64,000 nt of DNA from Thermoactinospora rubra (GCF_002093975.1 NZ_KZ084326.1:248001-312000); one strand, 5' to 3'. Shown: positions 23,185 to 32,123, counted from the stretch's first letter. The notes: generated from the letters alone by a model not told the origin. Program-made: numbers and translations.

Positions 23185-26130
23185 GTGGCCTCCGGCCCCA
23201 GCGATCCACCACGGCGACAGCCGGACGACCCGCCGGGTGACGCCCCGCGCGAATCCGGCGAGGCCCCCCGCCAACCCGGCGACGCCCCCCGCGAACCTGG
23301 TGAGGCTCCACGGCCGCGCGAGCCCCGGATCCAGCACTCGCCGCCCGGGCCGACCGACGACCGGGCGCGCGGGCTGCCTCTCGCCTCGCCGTGGGGGATG
23401 CCCCCGTTCGCCTCGCCCACGCCCGAGGACGCCGCGGCCGAGGACGAGGAGCCGCCCGAGGCGCCCCGGGGACGCAGGCCGTACGGCTCGCCGACCGCGG
23501 AGCCGGAGACCCAGCGGCGCAGGCGGCTGGTCAGCAGGCCGGACAAGCTTGTCGCCAGGGGCAGGCCGCGGCCGTACCCGCCGCCCGGCCCGGCCGAGGA
23601 GGCCGAGCGCCGCGAGCGCATGGCCGACACGCGCCCCTACCCGCGCCAGCCCGCCGCACCCGAGCAGGCCCCCCGCGAGCGTCCGGTTCCCGGCGAGCAT
23701 GCCGTGCCAGCCGAGCAACCGCGGGAGATCCAGGTCGAGCCGCGCATCAGCGCCGAGCCCGAGCGCGGCCCCCAGGACCAGCAGCCCGTCAGGCGCGTCG
23801 GCAGGCCGCCCGGCGGCCGCCCGACCCGCCCCGACCTGCTGGTCGCCAGCGGCCCGCCGCGGCCCTCCGGCTCCAGCGGACGCCACCACCGCGGCGCCGC
23901 GCCGCCCGTGCCCGCCAGGCGGCGGCGCGGGCTCACCGCCCCGATCGCCATCGTCGTGGCCCTCGCCCTCACCGCGACCGCCGGGATCCTCGCCTGGCGG
24001 TACCTGACCGGCCCCGGCAAGCCCGGGCCGACGCTCGCGACCGGCGAGGTGCGCCCCGGCGACCCGTGGTTCAAGCTCTCGGCCGCCGTCGGCGGCGCCA
24101 ACCAGAAGCTCAACGACGTCGCCGCCACCGGCGACACGGTCGTGGCGGTCGGCAGCGACACCACGACGCCCACGCCCCGGCCGATCTTCCTGTACTCGCC
24201 CGACGCCGGGAGGAGCTGGCACCTGGGCAAGGTGACCGACTCTCCCACGGCGATCGTCCGGCGCGTGACCGGCGGCGACGGGAGGTGGCTGGCCGCCGGC
24301 GGCGACGAGACCCAGGTGGGCCTGTGGGTCAGCGGCGACGGCTTCAGCTGGGAGGCGGTGTCCAGCCCGGCGTTCCGGCGCGGCGACCTCGTCCACGACA
24401 TCGCCAGGACCGCCTCCGGCTTCGTGGCGGTCGGCCGCGCGCCCGCCGCGTCCGGCCTGGTGCCCGCCGCCTGGCGGTCCGCCGACGGGCGGACTTGGCA
24501 GCGCGTCGACCTCGGCGATCTGGACGTCGGCGAGCTGAAGGCGGTCGAGGCGCGCGGCGACACGGTCGTCGCGCTGGGCCCGTCCGCGCGCGGCGAGGGC
24601 GCGCGGGCCGTCCGCTCGGCCGACGCCGGGAAGACCTGGCACGCCACGGCGTTCCTCCTCCCCGAGGCGCAGGCCGAGCCCGGGACGCTGGCCGTCCTGC
24701 CCAGGCAGTTCCTCCTCGTCCCGCTCGGCCGGCGCACCCCGGAGGGCCAGGTGCGGGTGTACTGCTCGGCGTCCGGCGAGCGCTGGGCCCAGTGTGGCGC
24801 GATCAGCGGCCTGGACAGCCAGAGCGTCGGCGTCGACGCGGTCGTCTCCCACAAGGGCGGCGTGACCGCGGTCAGCGAGGTCGGCCTGGGCGACTACCGC
24901 GTGCTGACCAGCCCGGACGGCAGGACCTGGACCAGGCGCGCCCAGCTCGCCGGGCTGGAGGAGGCCACGCTGCGCGGCTTCGCCGTCGGCGACTCCGGCG
25001 TGCTGTTCGCGGGCGGCGACCGGGCCGCCTCCGACATCGACAACCAGCCCGTCCTGGTCACCGCGCCGCCCGGCGGGGCGCCCGCGACGGTGGAGCTCAC
25101 CGGCATCGACGGCCTGATCAGGGCCGCACGCGACGTGGCCAGGCTGTCCGTCGCGCGGGGCACGTACGTGGCGGTCGGCTCGGCCTCCGGCGACGCGGGC
25201 ATCTGGACCAGCTCCGACGCCCAGGTCTGGCGGGCCTCCAGCCTGGGCGGGCCGCGCCAGCAGGGCCTGTCGGACGTGGCGCACGGGCGCAAGGGCTGGG
25301 TCGCGGTCGGGGCCAACGCCGTCGGCGCCAACGGCGCCGAGCCGCTCGTGGTCTCCTCCACCGACGCGCTGACGTGGAAGAAGGTGCCGGTTCCCGGGCG
25401 CGAGGGCGGCTGGGTGACCATGCACGCGGTCGCGGCCGGGCCCAAGGGCTACGTGGTCGCGGGCGAGGACCGCGGCCAGGCGGGCACGGCCGCCGCGCTG
25501 TGGTTCACCGCCGACGGGCAGAGGTTCACCCGCTCCAGGCCGCTGCCGCAGGGCGGCGTCGGCGTGCGCGTCCACGACGTGGCGGCCGTCGGCGAGCGGT
25601 ACGTGGCCGTGGGCGGCTTCGGCGACGCCGACCGGGAGACCGGCGTCGTGTGGTGGTCCGACGACGGGCTGACCTGGAAGCAGCGGGACCGGCGCATCCT
25701 GCCGGAGGACGCCCAGAGCGCGGGCCTGCGCCAGGTGGCGGTGGACGGCGAGCGCATCGTGGTGACCGGTACGGCGTTGCGCGACGGCGTGCGCAAGGCG
25801 TTCGCGGGCGTGTCGGAGGACGAGGGCAGGTCGTGGACCTACAGCTGGCTGCGGGCCGAGGGGGAGGCGGCCGTCTACGACCTGGCCGCCACGCCCCAGG
25901 GGCTGGTGGCGGTCGGCTCGCACGACGGCGACGGCGCGGCGTGGACCTCGCAGGACGGCCTCGGCTGGAACCGCACCGACCTGACGGGCCAGCGGCTGGC
26001 CGGGGAGGGCCGGCAGTGGCTGGCGGCCGTCGCGGTCACCGGGTCGCAGGTGGTGGGCCTGGGCCGGTCGGCCACCTACAACGCCGACCACCTCAGCCTG
26101 TGGATCTCGACCCTGTCGGCCGATCGGTGA
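23185..26130 (+). CDS. Membrane-anchored BNR/Asp-box beta-propeller protein
   Basis: This 981-residue protein is read from GTG 23185, 8 bp after AGGAGG. The ~250-residue cytoplasmic N-terminus is Pro/Arg/Glu-rich and disordered (PRQPGDAPREPGEAPR). A membrane helix follows (residues ~252-272, PIAIVVALALTATAGILAWRY). The exterior carries about eleven BNR/Asp-box units such as SPDAGRSWHLG, SADGRTWQRV, SPDGRTWTRR, SDDGLTWKQR and SQDGLGWNRT. They build one or two propellers. Such folds often bind glycans or proteins; a sialidase active site (Arg triad, RIP motif) is not visible. It overlaps the converging Nudix gene by 38 bp. Confidence 0.85.
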   Translation: MASGPSDPPRRQPDDPPGDAPRESGEAPRQPGDAPREPGEAPRPREPRIQHSPPGPTDDRARGLPLASPWGMPPFASPTPEDAAAEDEEPPEAPRGRRPYGSPTAEPETQRRRRLVSRPDKLVARGRPRPYPPPGPAEEAERRERMADTRPYPRQPAAPEQAPRERPVPGEHAVPAEQPREIQVEPRISAEPERGPQDQQPVRRVGRPPGGRPTRPDLLVASGPPRPSGSSGRHHRGAAPPVPARRRRGLTAPIAIVVALALTATAGILAWRYLTGPGKPGPTLATGEVRPGDPWFKLSAAVGGANQKLNDVAATGDTVVAVGSDTTTPTPRPIFLYSPDAGRSWHLGKVTDSPTAIVRRVTGGDGRWLAAGGDETQVGLWVSGDGFSWEAVSSPAFRRGDLVHDIARTASGFVAVGRAPAASGLVPAAWRSADGRTWQRVDLGDLDVGELKAVEARGDTVVALGPSARGEGARAVRSADAGKTWHATAFLLPEAQAEPGTLAVLPRQFLLVPLGRRTPEGQVRVYCSASGERWAQCGAISGLDSQSVGVDAVVSHKGGVTAVSEVGLGDYRVLTSPDGRTWTRRAQLAGLEEATLRGFAVGDSGVLFAGGDRAASDIDNQPVLVTAPPGGAPATVELTGIDGLIRAARDVARLSVARGTYVAVGSASGDAGIWTSSDAQVWRASSLGGPRQQGLSDVAHGRKGWVAVGANAVGANGAEPLVVSSTDALTWKKVPVPGREGGWVTMHAVAAGPKGYVVAGEDRGQAGTAAALWFTADGQRFTRSRPLPQGGVGVRVHDVAAVGERYVAVGGFGDADRETGVVWWSDDGLTWKQRDRRILPEDAQSAGLRQVAVDGERIVVTGTALRDGVRKAFAGVSEDEGRSWTYSWLRAEGEAAVYDLAATPQGLVAVGSHDGDGAAWTSQDGLGWNRTDLTGQRLAGEGRQWLAAVAVTGSQVVGLGRSATYNADHLSLWISTLSADR

Positions 26131-26509
26131 TCCCCCAGGCGGCCAGCGCGTCCAGCAGGCCCTCCGACAGCGGCAGCCGTACGAGGTCGGGAAGGGGGCA
26201 CCAGCGCACGTCGGCGGCGTCGTCGCCGGCGGCGAGCACGCCGCCCGTCACCGTGGCGCGGTAGTCGCGGATGTCGTAGACGACCCCGCCGGGGCCGGGC
26301 CGGTCCACCACGCCCACGAACGGGCCGGGCTCGACGAGCAGGCCGGTCTCCTCGCGCACCTCGCGCCGCAGGGCCGCCTCGTCGGACTCGCCGGGCTCCA
26401 CCCGGCCGCCGGGCAGCGACCAGAGCCCCTGGCCGGGCGGCCTGCCACGGCGCACGAGCAGCAGGCGGTCGCCGTCCACGACGATGGCGCCGACACAATT
26501 TACACGCAC
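26093..26509 (-). CDS. Nudix hydrolase
   Basis: This protein of about 138 residues is read from GTG 26509; longer starts add a segment without family similarity. The complete Nudix box is G-x5-E-x7-REVREETG (GGRVEPGESDEAALRREVREETG), so metal-dependent hydrolysis of a nucleoside diphosphate derivative is expected. Substrate unknown (possibly 8-oxo-dGTP or a sugar nucleotide). The 3' end overlaps the propeller gene. Upstream, an AT-rich GTTATATAAC palindrome (26516-26525) marks a likely promoter region between divergent genes. Confidence 0.88.
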   Translation of the reverse strand: MRVNCVGAIVVDGDRLLLVRRGRPPGQGLWSLPGGRVEPGESDEAALRREVREETGLLVEPGPFVGVVDRPGPGGVVYDIRDYRATVTGGVLAAGDDAADVRWCPLPDLVRLPLSEGLLDALAAWGITDRPTGSRSTG

Positions 26510-26574
26510 ATTGCGGTTATATAACGGCCGCCGCCCTTGACGGATCGGCGTCACACGAAGCACCGTGAGTAGCT

Positions 26575-27204
26575 GTGAGAGCGGCACCAACCTGTCCGCG
26601 GTGTTTTGGCCCGCTTCATCCGCCCAGCGCCTGGCACAGCGCATGGCGCTGTGACGCGCACGGCGACGTCCTGCCCTTCCAGCCGCCCCGGCAGCCGTCG
26701 GAGGCGTCGATGGAGCTCATCCGGCAGAACTCGGTCGTGCCCGTGTGGCTGCCCTGGCCGCTGCCGACGGGCTGGCTCGTGACCGGGTTCGCCGAGGTCG
26801 GCGACGAGCGCACCGGTGGGCGGGCGAGCGTGGTCGCCCTGTCGGGGCCCTCGGTGACGCACGGGCCCGCGGACCTGCTGATCATCGCCGAGGAGCCGGG
26901 CATCGGGCTGGGCGCGTCCTTCGCCGGGATCGGCGGGCCGGACCCCGGAGCGGGCTTCGACGAGGGACCGCCGAACGCCAAGATCGACGTCCTCGGGCAC
27001 CCGACCGCGCTGTGGTTCGTCAAGGGGCCGGGCGACCGGGCGGCGTACGCGGGGGAGGCGCTGGGCAACTGGCTGTGGACGATCGGCTGGCCGGCCGAGG
27101 CCGGCTGCGTCATCGCGCTGGCCCAGCTGAGCCTCATCGACCTGCGGGAGGCGCCGCCGCTCGACGTGCCCTTCGGGGCGTTCTCGCCGCGCCTGGACGA
27201 CTAG
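26575..27204 (+). CDS. DUF6758-type actinobacterial protein with zinc ribbon
   Basis: This 209-residue protein is read from GTG 26575. The N-terminus has a zinc-ribbon-like set (CPRC ... WRCDAHGDV), followed by the conserved core VPVWLPWPLPTGWLVTGF and LGASFAGIGGPDPG, and a C-terminal LSLIDLREA ... GAFSPRL tail. It matches proteins widespread in Streptomyces and relatives, of unknown function. In those genomes a MarC-type gene often follows, as here. Confidence 0.75.
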   Translation: MRAAPTCPRCFGPLHPPSAWHSAWRCDAHGDVLPFQPPRQPSEASMELIRQNSVVPVWLPWPLPTGWLVTGFAEVGDERTGGRASVVALSGPSVTHGPADLLIIAEEPGIGLGASFAGIGGPDPGAGFDEGPPNAKIDVLGHPTALWFVKGPGDRAAYAGEALGNWLWTIGWPAEAGCVIALAQLSLIDLREAPPLDVPFGAFSPRLDD

Positions 27205-27235
27205 GATCGCTGTCCCCCTGGGATTGGGGGAGCCG

Positions 27236-27844
27236 GTGTTCGACGTACGGTTCTTCGTCGAGGCGTTCGTGACGATGTTCGTCATCATGGACCCGCCCGG
27301 CGTCATCCCGCTGTTCCTCGCCTACACCGGCGGGCGCACCGCCCGGCAGCGCACCACGATCGCCTGGCAGGCGGCGGTGACGGCGTTCTGCCTCATCGTC
27401 GTCTTCGCGGTGTTCGGGCAGGCGATCCTGTCGTACCTGCACGTCGAGGTGCCGGCCATGCAGATCGCGGGCGGGCTGCTGCTGTTGCTGGTGGCGCTGG
27501 AGCTGCTGCGCGGGCAGACCGAGCCGCGGGCCGACGAGATGCGCTCCAACGTCAACGTCGCCCTGGTGCCGCTGGGGACGCCGCTGCTGGCCGGTCCGGG
27601 CGCGATCGTGGCCACGATCGTCTTCTCGCAGCAGGCGCAGGGCCGCTTCGCCGACACGCTGGCGCTGGGGCTGGCGATCGCGGCCGTCCACATCATCCTG
27701 TGGATCTTCATGCGGTTCTCGGTGTCGATCATCCGCGTGATCAAGGAGAACGGGGTCGAGCTGGTGACGCGGATCGCGGGCCTGCTGCTGTCGGCCCTGG
27801 CGGTCCAGCTCATCATCAACGCGATCAGAGCCTTGCTCGCCTGA
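27236..27844 (+). CDS. MarC-family integral membrane protein
   Basis: This 202-residue protein has six predicted membrane helices. GTG 27236 lies just after GGGGGAG, and the N-terminus FDVRFFVEAFVTMFVIMDPPG is the conserved MarC start, with the DPPG motif. GTPLLAGPGAIVATIV is the second conserved block. The family is named from the E. coli mar locus but is not needed for resistance there; the transported substrate is unknown. Confidence 0.9.
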   Translation: MFDVRFFVEAFVTMFVIMDPPGVIPLFLAYTGGRTARQRTTIAWQAAVTAFCLIVVFAVFGQAILSYLHVEVPAMQIAGGLLLLLVALELLRGQTEPRADEMRSNVNVALVPLGTPLLAGPGAIVATIVFSQQAQGRFADTLALGLAIAAVHIILWIFMRFSVSIIRVIKENGVELVTRIAGLLLSALAVQLIINAIRALLA

Positions 27845-27983
27845 CACGCGAGGGCCGCGACAGGGATCGGCCCGCCCTTTCCCTCTGGTCCTCCGCCCCC
27901 ATCTGGCAGAAAGACGCGGTACGGCGGGGCGTGGCCGCGGTGAGGATCGGCCTCGCCGTTCAAACGCAGTAGCATGCGGAAGC

Positions 27984-28691
27984 GTGACAGCGCGTATCGA
28001 GCGAGTGGTGACCGAAGGCGTCGTGGATGTCGACGGCGTCGAGCACAAGGTCGAGAACAATACGTGGATCGTGGGCGACGACGAGGAAGTCATCGTCATC
28101 GACCCGGCACGGGACGCCGACAAGATCCTGGAGCAGGTCGGCGAGCGCGAGGTGCTCGCCGTCATCTGCACCCACGGCCTGTCCGACCACGTCGGCGCGG
28201 CGATCGAGGTGGCCGCCCGCGACGAGGCGGTGATCGCCCTCCACCCGAAGGACAAGCCCCTGTGGCGCGAGACCTGGTCGGAGACCTGGCCGGACATCGA
28301 CCTGGAGGACGACGGCCGGTTCCAGGTCGCCGACGTCACCCTCGACGTCATGGAGACCCCCGGCGTCACGCCGGGCGGCATCTCCCTCTACAGCGAGGAC
28401 CTGCAGGCCGTCTTCACCGGCAAGTCGCTGCTGGCCGACGGTCCCGGCAAGCTCGGCGGGGAGTATCCCGCGCTGGCCGACCAGCTCACCTCGATCGGCG
28501 GGCGGCTGTTCACCCTGCCCCACGCCACGCGCGTGCTGCCCGCGCACGGCGAGGAGACCACGGTCGGGGACCTGGAGCCCCACTTCGACGACTGGGTGTC
28601 CGGCTCGCTGACCCGCACCGACAAGCCGGAGAGCCCCCTTGTCGACGGCACCAGGTCCGCCGGGATCTCGCTCGAACCGGACGACGACTAG
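27984..28691 (+). CDS. Metallo-beta-lactamase-fold protein lacking metal ligands
   Basis: This 235-residue protein clearly belongs to the glyoxalase-II-like MBL group (NNTWIVGDDEEVIVIDPARD; THGLSDHVGAA). The HxHxDH motif reads H64-G-L66-S-D68-H69 (the second His is Leu). The usual TPGHTPG is ETPGV128TPG, and FTGD is FTGK147. So three metal ligands are replaced by Leu, Val and Lys, and the fold probably has no hydrolase activity of the normal type. It lies 1 bp upstream of a RecB-like nuclease gene, suggesting a shared transcript. Its role may be binding or regulation (inference). Confidence 0.85.
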   Translation: MTARIERVVTEGVVDVDGVEHKVENNTWIVGDDEEVIVIDPARDADKILEQVGEREVLAVICTHGLSDHVGAAIEVAARDEAVIALHPKDKPLWRETWSETWPDIDLEDDGRFQVADVTLDVMETPGVTPGGISLYSEDLQAVFTGKSLLADGPGKLGGEYPALADQLTSIGGRLFTLPHATRVLPAHGEETTVGDLEPHFDDWVSGSLTRTDKPESPLVDGTRSAGISLEPDDD

Positions 28692-28692
28692 C

Positions 28693-29541
28693 GTGTACGA
28701 CCAGCTCCCGCTGGAGGGCATGCCGCGGCGGCTCTACTCCTGCACGCCGTCGCGGTTGAACACCTGGCTCGACTGCCGGCGCCGCTACCGCTTCACCTAC
28801 CTCGACCGGCCGGCGCCCCAGAAGGGCCCGGCCTGGGCGCACACCAGCCTCGGCGCGAGCGTGCACAACGCCCTGGCGGCCTGGTGGCGGGAGCCGTACG
28901 AGAGAAGGACCCCGCACATGGCGAGCGTCCTGCTCGCCGGCGGCTGGATCGCCGAGGGGTACAGGGACGCCGAGCAGTCGGCCGCCTGGCTCAAGCGGGC
29001 GTGCGACATGGTGGCCGGGTACGTCAGCACTCTGGACCCCGCCGACGAGCCGGTGGGCGTGGAGCGGGTCGTCGCCACGCGGACCCCGGTGATCGCCGTC
29101 TCCGGCCGCATCGACCGGCTCGACCGGCGCGGGGACGAGCTGGTCGTCGTCGACTACAAGACCGGGCGGCGGGCGCTGACCCCCGACGACGCCCGCTCCT
29201 CCCTCGCGCTGGCCCTGTACGCGATCGCCGCCTCCCGGATGCTGCGCACGCCCTGTCACAAGGTCGAGCTGCACCACCTCCCGACCGGTGAGATCGTGGA
29301 GTGGGAGCACACCGACGAGTCGCTCGCGCGGCACCTGGGCCGGGCCGAGGAGGTCGCGCTGGAGGCGGCCGAGGCCGACGAGGGCTACCGGAAGGGCGAG
29401 CACGAGGCGCTCTTCCCGCCCAACCCCGGCCCGATGTGCTCCTGGTGCGACTTCCGCCGCCACTGCCCGGAGGGCCGGGCGGCCGCTCCCGACAAGCGCC
29501 CCTGGGACGGGCTCGACACGGGTCAGCTCGACACGGACTAG
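28693..29541 (+). CDS. RecB-like PD-(D/E)XK nuclease with iron-sulfur cysteines
   Basis: This 282-residue protein is read from GTG 28693, directly behind the MBL-fold gene. It is a stand-alone PD-(D/E)XK domain like those of Cas4/AddB/RecB. Family features are CTPSRLNTWLDCRRRYRFTYL at the start, GRIDRLDRRGDELVVVDYKTG (catalytic Asp and D-x-K) in the middle, and MCSWCDFRRHCPEG at the end. The N-terminal Cys plus C-x2-C-x5-C would hold a 4Fe-4S cluster. It should be a DNA exonuclease in repair. Its TAG stop interlocks with the converging gene through CTAG at 29538-29541. Confidence 0.9.
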   Translation: MYDQLPLEGMPRRLYSCTPSRLNTWLDCRRRYRFTYLDRPAPQKGPAWAHTSLGASVHNALAAWWREPYERRTPHMASVLLAGGWIAEGYRDAEQSAAWLKRACDMVAGYVSTLDPADEPVGVERVVATRTPVIAVSGRIDRLDRRGDELVVVDYKTGRRALTPDDARSSLALALYAIAASRMLRTPCHKVELHHLPTGEIVEWEHTDESLARHLGRAEEVALEAAEADEGYRKGEHEALFPPNPGPMCSWCDFRRHCPEGRAAAPDKRPWDGLDTGQLDTD

Positions 29542-30422
29542 GCGGCCCCGGCCCAGCGGCGTGGGTCGGTCAAGCCCGCGAGGCCCCTGCTCAGGTCGTA
29601 GCCGGCCGCCGCCAGGCGCGTGCGCGCGCCCTCCAGCATCCGCCGGGTCGACGGCATGAACATCCGGTCGTGCACCGCCTCGGGCAGCGAGTTCGCCGCC
29701 AGCCGGAACGCCCGCAACGCCGCGGTCGCCGTCGCCTGCGGCACCTCCGGCAGCACGCCGTACATGCGCCGCGCCCAAGCGGGGAGCGTGTAGTAGCACA
29801 GCGCCCCGAACGGGAAGTAGGCCGGCTTGCCCGGCGCCAGCATCCGCATCTCGCGCGGCAGCCGCGGCCACAGCAGGAAGCGCACGGTCGCCGCCGCCTC
29901 GGGCGTGACCTGGAGCTTCGGCCGCATCTGCTTGAAGTAGGCGTCCATCTCCGCGACCGACCCCGGCACGTCGTCCTCGTGCAGGCCGACGTAGGTGGCA
30001 CTCTTGCGCTGCTCGCGAAGGTACCGGTCGGCCATGCGCTCGGTGATGCCCGGCCTGCCGCGCCTGGCCACCTCCAGGTAGGAGGACACCTCCGCGCAGT
30101 GGACCCACAGCAGCAGCTCGGGGTCGTCGACGCGGTAGGTCCTGCCTTCGTGCCGGATGCGGAGCCGCCGGTGGATGGCGCGGACGCGGCGGCCGATCTC
30201 CTCGGCCTCCTCAGGGCTGCCGAAGGTCACCCGTCCCACGAAGTCCGCGGTACGGCGGAGCCGCCCGAACGGGTCTTCCTGGAAATTGGAGTTCTGCCAG
30301 ACGCCCCGCATCGCGACGGGGTGCAGGGCCTGGAGCATGAGGCCGCGCACGCCGCCCACCCAGATCGAGCGGTCGAGGTGCACCAGCCACGTCACGGACT
30401 GCGGGGGCTGAACCGTTTCCAT
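29538..30422 (-). CDS. MpaB/DUF2236-family oxygenase-like protein
   Basis: This 294-residue all-helical protein belongs to the DUF2236 (oxygenase MpaB, latex-clearing-protein-like) family. The conserved opening is SIWVGGVRGLMLQALHPVAM, and LLLWVHCAEVSSYL follows mid-protein; the histidines in these segments are heme-ligand candidates. Relatives are b-type heme oxygenases or dehydrogenases acting on hydrophobic compounds. The substrate is unknown. ATG 30422 is 13 bp downstream of another hydrolase gene's end, so the two minus-strand genes probably form one unit. Confidence 0.8.
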   Translation of the reverse strand: METVQPPQSVTWLVHLDRSIWVGGVRGLMLQALHPVAMRGVWQNSNFQEDPFGRLRRTADFVGRVTFGSPEEAEEIGRRVRAIHRRLRIRHEGRTYRVDDPELLLWVHCAEVSSYLEVARRGRPGITERMADRYLREQRKSATYVGLHEDDVPGSVAEMDAYFKQMRPKLQVTPEAAATVRFLLWPRLPREMRMLAPGKPAYFPFGALCYYTLPAWARRMYGVLPEVPQATATAALRAFRLAANSLPEAVHDRMFMPSTRRMLEGARTRLAAAGYDLSRGLAGLTDPRRWAGAA

Positions 30423-30435
30423 AGTAAGTGAATGA

Positions 30436-31320
30436 TTACACCTCTTTGGACTTGGCGTCCAATGCCTCCGCCTCGTTCCAGAAGCGGACCAGCGCCGCGG
30501 CCGTCGTCTCGGGCGCCTCCACCGCGGGCGAGTGGACCGCGCCCGGCACCACCACGCACTCGGCCTCCAGCCGCCTCGCGGTCTGCCGCTGCACCTGCGG
30601 CGGCCAGCCGTCGTCGTGCTCGCCGAACAGCACCAGCACCGGCACGCCGGCCTGCCGGAGCTGCTCGGTGCGGTCGTCGATGCACAGGCACTGCTCGGCC
30701 ATCACGCCCAGCCCCGTCGGCGAGTTGGACAGCAGCCTCTTGCGCAGGAACGCGACGATCTCGTCGGGCACGCCGTTGGCCACGGCCTCGGGCTCGAACC
30801 TCGAGTGCCACAGGTGTTCGAGGCCGAACTGCCCGATCTCCTCGATGATCTTCTTGCCGCCCTCCGCCCGGCGCCCGGTGATGCCGGTCGGGCCGGTGCT
30901 CATCAGCGTCAGCGAGGCGAGCCTGGCCCTGCCGTCGATCGCCGCGGCCCGCGCCACCAGCCCGCCGAAGGAGTGGCCCACCAGGTGGACGGGCTCGCTC
31001 CCGCCGATCGTCTCGGCCAGCGCGTCGACGTCGGCCCCCAGGGCGGCGCAGGTGTAGGCGGCCGGGTCGTCGGGGCCCGGCGTTTCGTACTGCCCCCGCA
31101 GGTCCATCGCGACCACGCGGCGTCCGGAGTGGGCGAGCGTCTGCAGGACGGCGAGGAAATCCTCCTTGCTGCCGGTCAGCCCCGGCACCAGCAGGGCGGG
31201 ACAGCGCTCGACCACGCCGCTGCCGGGCAACGCCTCGAGGACCGCGAAGATCCCCCGGGAGGTCTCGATCCTCCTGGGCGTCACACCGGGCGGCAAGGTC
31301 AGGAAACGCGGCGTACTCAC
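30436..31320 (-). CDS. Alpha/beta-hydrolase
   Basis: This 294-residue protein is read from GTG 31320. Oxyanion segment LLVPGLTGSKEDF, nucleophile elbow VGHSFGGLVAR (Ser), acid in VLFGEHDD and a His in PGAVHSPAVE make a complete triad. A helical lid (IIEEIGQFGLEHLWHSRF) follows strand 6. Substrate unknown. It is upstream of the MpaB-like gene on the same strand with a 13-bp gap, suggesting a catabolic pair. Confidence 0.88.
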   Translation of the reverse strand: MSTPRFLTLPPGVTPRRIETSRGIFAVLEALPGSGVVERCPALLVPGLTGSKEDFLAVLQTLAHSGRRVVAMDLRGQYETPGPDDPAAYTCAALGADVDALAETIGGSEPVHLVGHSFGGLVARAAAIDGRARLASLTLMSTGPTGITGRRAEGGKKIIEEIGQFGLEHLWHSRFEPEAVANGVPDEIVAFLRKRLLSNSPTGLGVMAEQCLCIDDRTEQLRQAGVPVLVLFGEHDDGWPPQVQRQTARRLEAECVVVPGAVHSPAVEAPETTAAALVRFWNEAEALDAKSKEV

Positions 31321-31395
31321 GTGGGGCAACAATACCCGTCACTTCCCGTGACGACACCGGTGAAGTCGCTACGCCGGTTCTGGGAGGATGGGCCG

Positions 31396-31959
31396 ATGGA
31401 GGAGATTGCGATCCGGCCCGCGAGCTCGTGGCCCGACGTGGCCGCCGTCTTCGGGCCCAGGGGCGCGTACGGCGGTTGCTGGTGCATGTGGTTCAGGACC
31501 ACCGACGCGCAGTTCCGGCAGATCGCGGGGGAGCAGGCCAGGGAGCGGCTGCGGGGGCTCGTGGAGTCCGCGGGACCGGCTCCGGGACTGCTGGCCTACC
31601 TCGACGGGACGCCGGTCGGCTGGTGCGCGGTGGCGCCCCGGGAGGACTACGTGCGGATCGGGCGGTCGCCGGTCGTCAAGCCGGTGGACCCCGCCGAGGA
31701 GGGCGTCTGGTCGGTGCCGTGCTTCTTCGTCACCCCCGCTGGGCGGGGGCGCGGGGTGCCGGCCGCCCTGCTGCGGGCGGCGATCGGCTTCGCGCGGTCC
31801 CACGGGGCGCGGGCGCTGGAGGGCTATCCCCGCGACACCGGCAGGCGGGTCCAGGCGGCGGAGCTGTACTACGGGTGGCGCTCGCTGTTCGAGGGGGCGG
31901 GCTTCCGCGAGATCGCCCGGCGCTCGCCCACCCGTCCGATCATGCGGCTGGACCTGTGA
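31396..31959 (+). CDS. GNAT-family N-acetyltransferase
   Basis: This 187-residue protein shows the GNAT acetyl-CoA pyrophosphate loop GRGRGVPAALL (motif A, ~residues 118-128), strand 4 WSVPCFFVTPAGRGRG, and a C-terminal YGWRSLFEGAGF. A cysteine cluster (GGCWCMW) near residue 29 is typical of a subgroup with YeaM-like N-terminus. The acceptor is unknown. ATG 31396 is 75 bp from the divergent hydrolase start. Confidence 0.85.
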   Translation: MEEIAIRPASSWPDVAAVFGPRGAYGGCWCMWFRTTDAQFRQIAGEQARERLRGLVESAGPAPGLLAYLDGTPVGWCAVAPREDYVRIGRSPVVKPVDPAEEGVWSVPCFFVTPAGRGRGVPAALLRAAIGFARSHGARALEGYPRDTGRRVQAAELYYGWRSLFEGAGFREIARRSPTRPIMRLDL

Positions 31960-32052
31960 CTTACCGCCCCTCGCCGTAACCCCTGCCCCGCCGTCCCGGC
32001 CCTGCCCACGGCTGGGGCTGAGGACATGGGGAGTGGGGTACGGCGGCACGCA

Positions 32053-32123
32053 CACTCCCAGGTCCTCGGCCCGGCACGGGGTGCGGTGAGGCGCGGCGCG
32101 CACTCCAGGTCCCCGGCCCGGCA
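32053..32123. repeat. Imperfect direct repeat, 24/23 bp, 48 bp apart
   Basis: 32053-32076 and 32101-32123 (CACTCCCAGGTCCTCGGCCC type) differ by one deletion and one substitution. They lie between the converging acetyltransferase and helicase genes, in a 191-bp spacer without coding potential. Function unknown. Confidence 0.6.

Noticed and set aside
23119..26091. Minus-strand open frame of 990 codons
   Set aside because: Antisense to the propeller gene; no domain and biased composition.
23185..26130. Sialidase
   Set aside because: Asp-boxes are present but the arginine triad and RIP motif are not visible.
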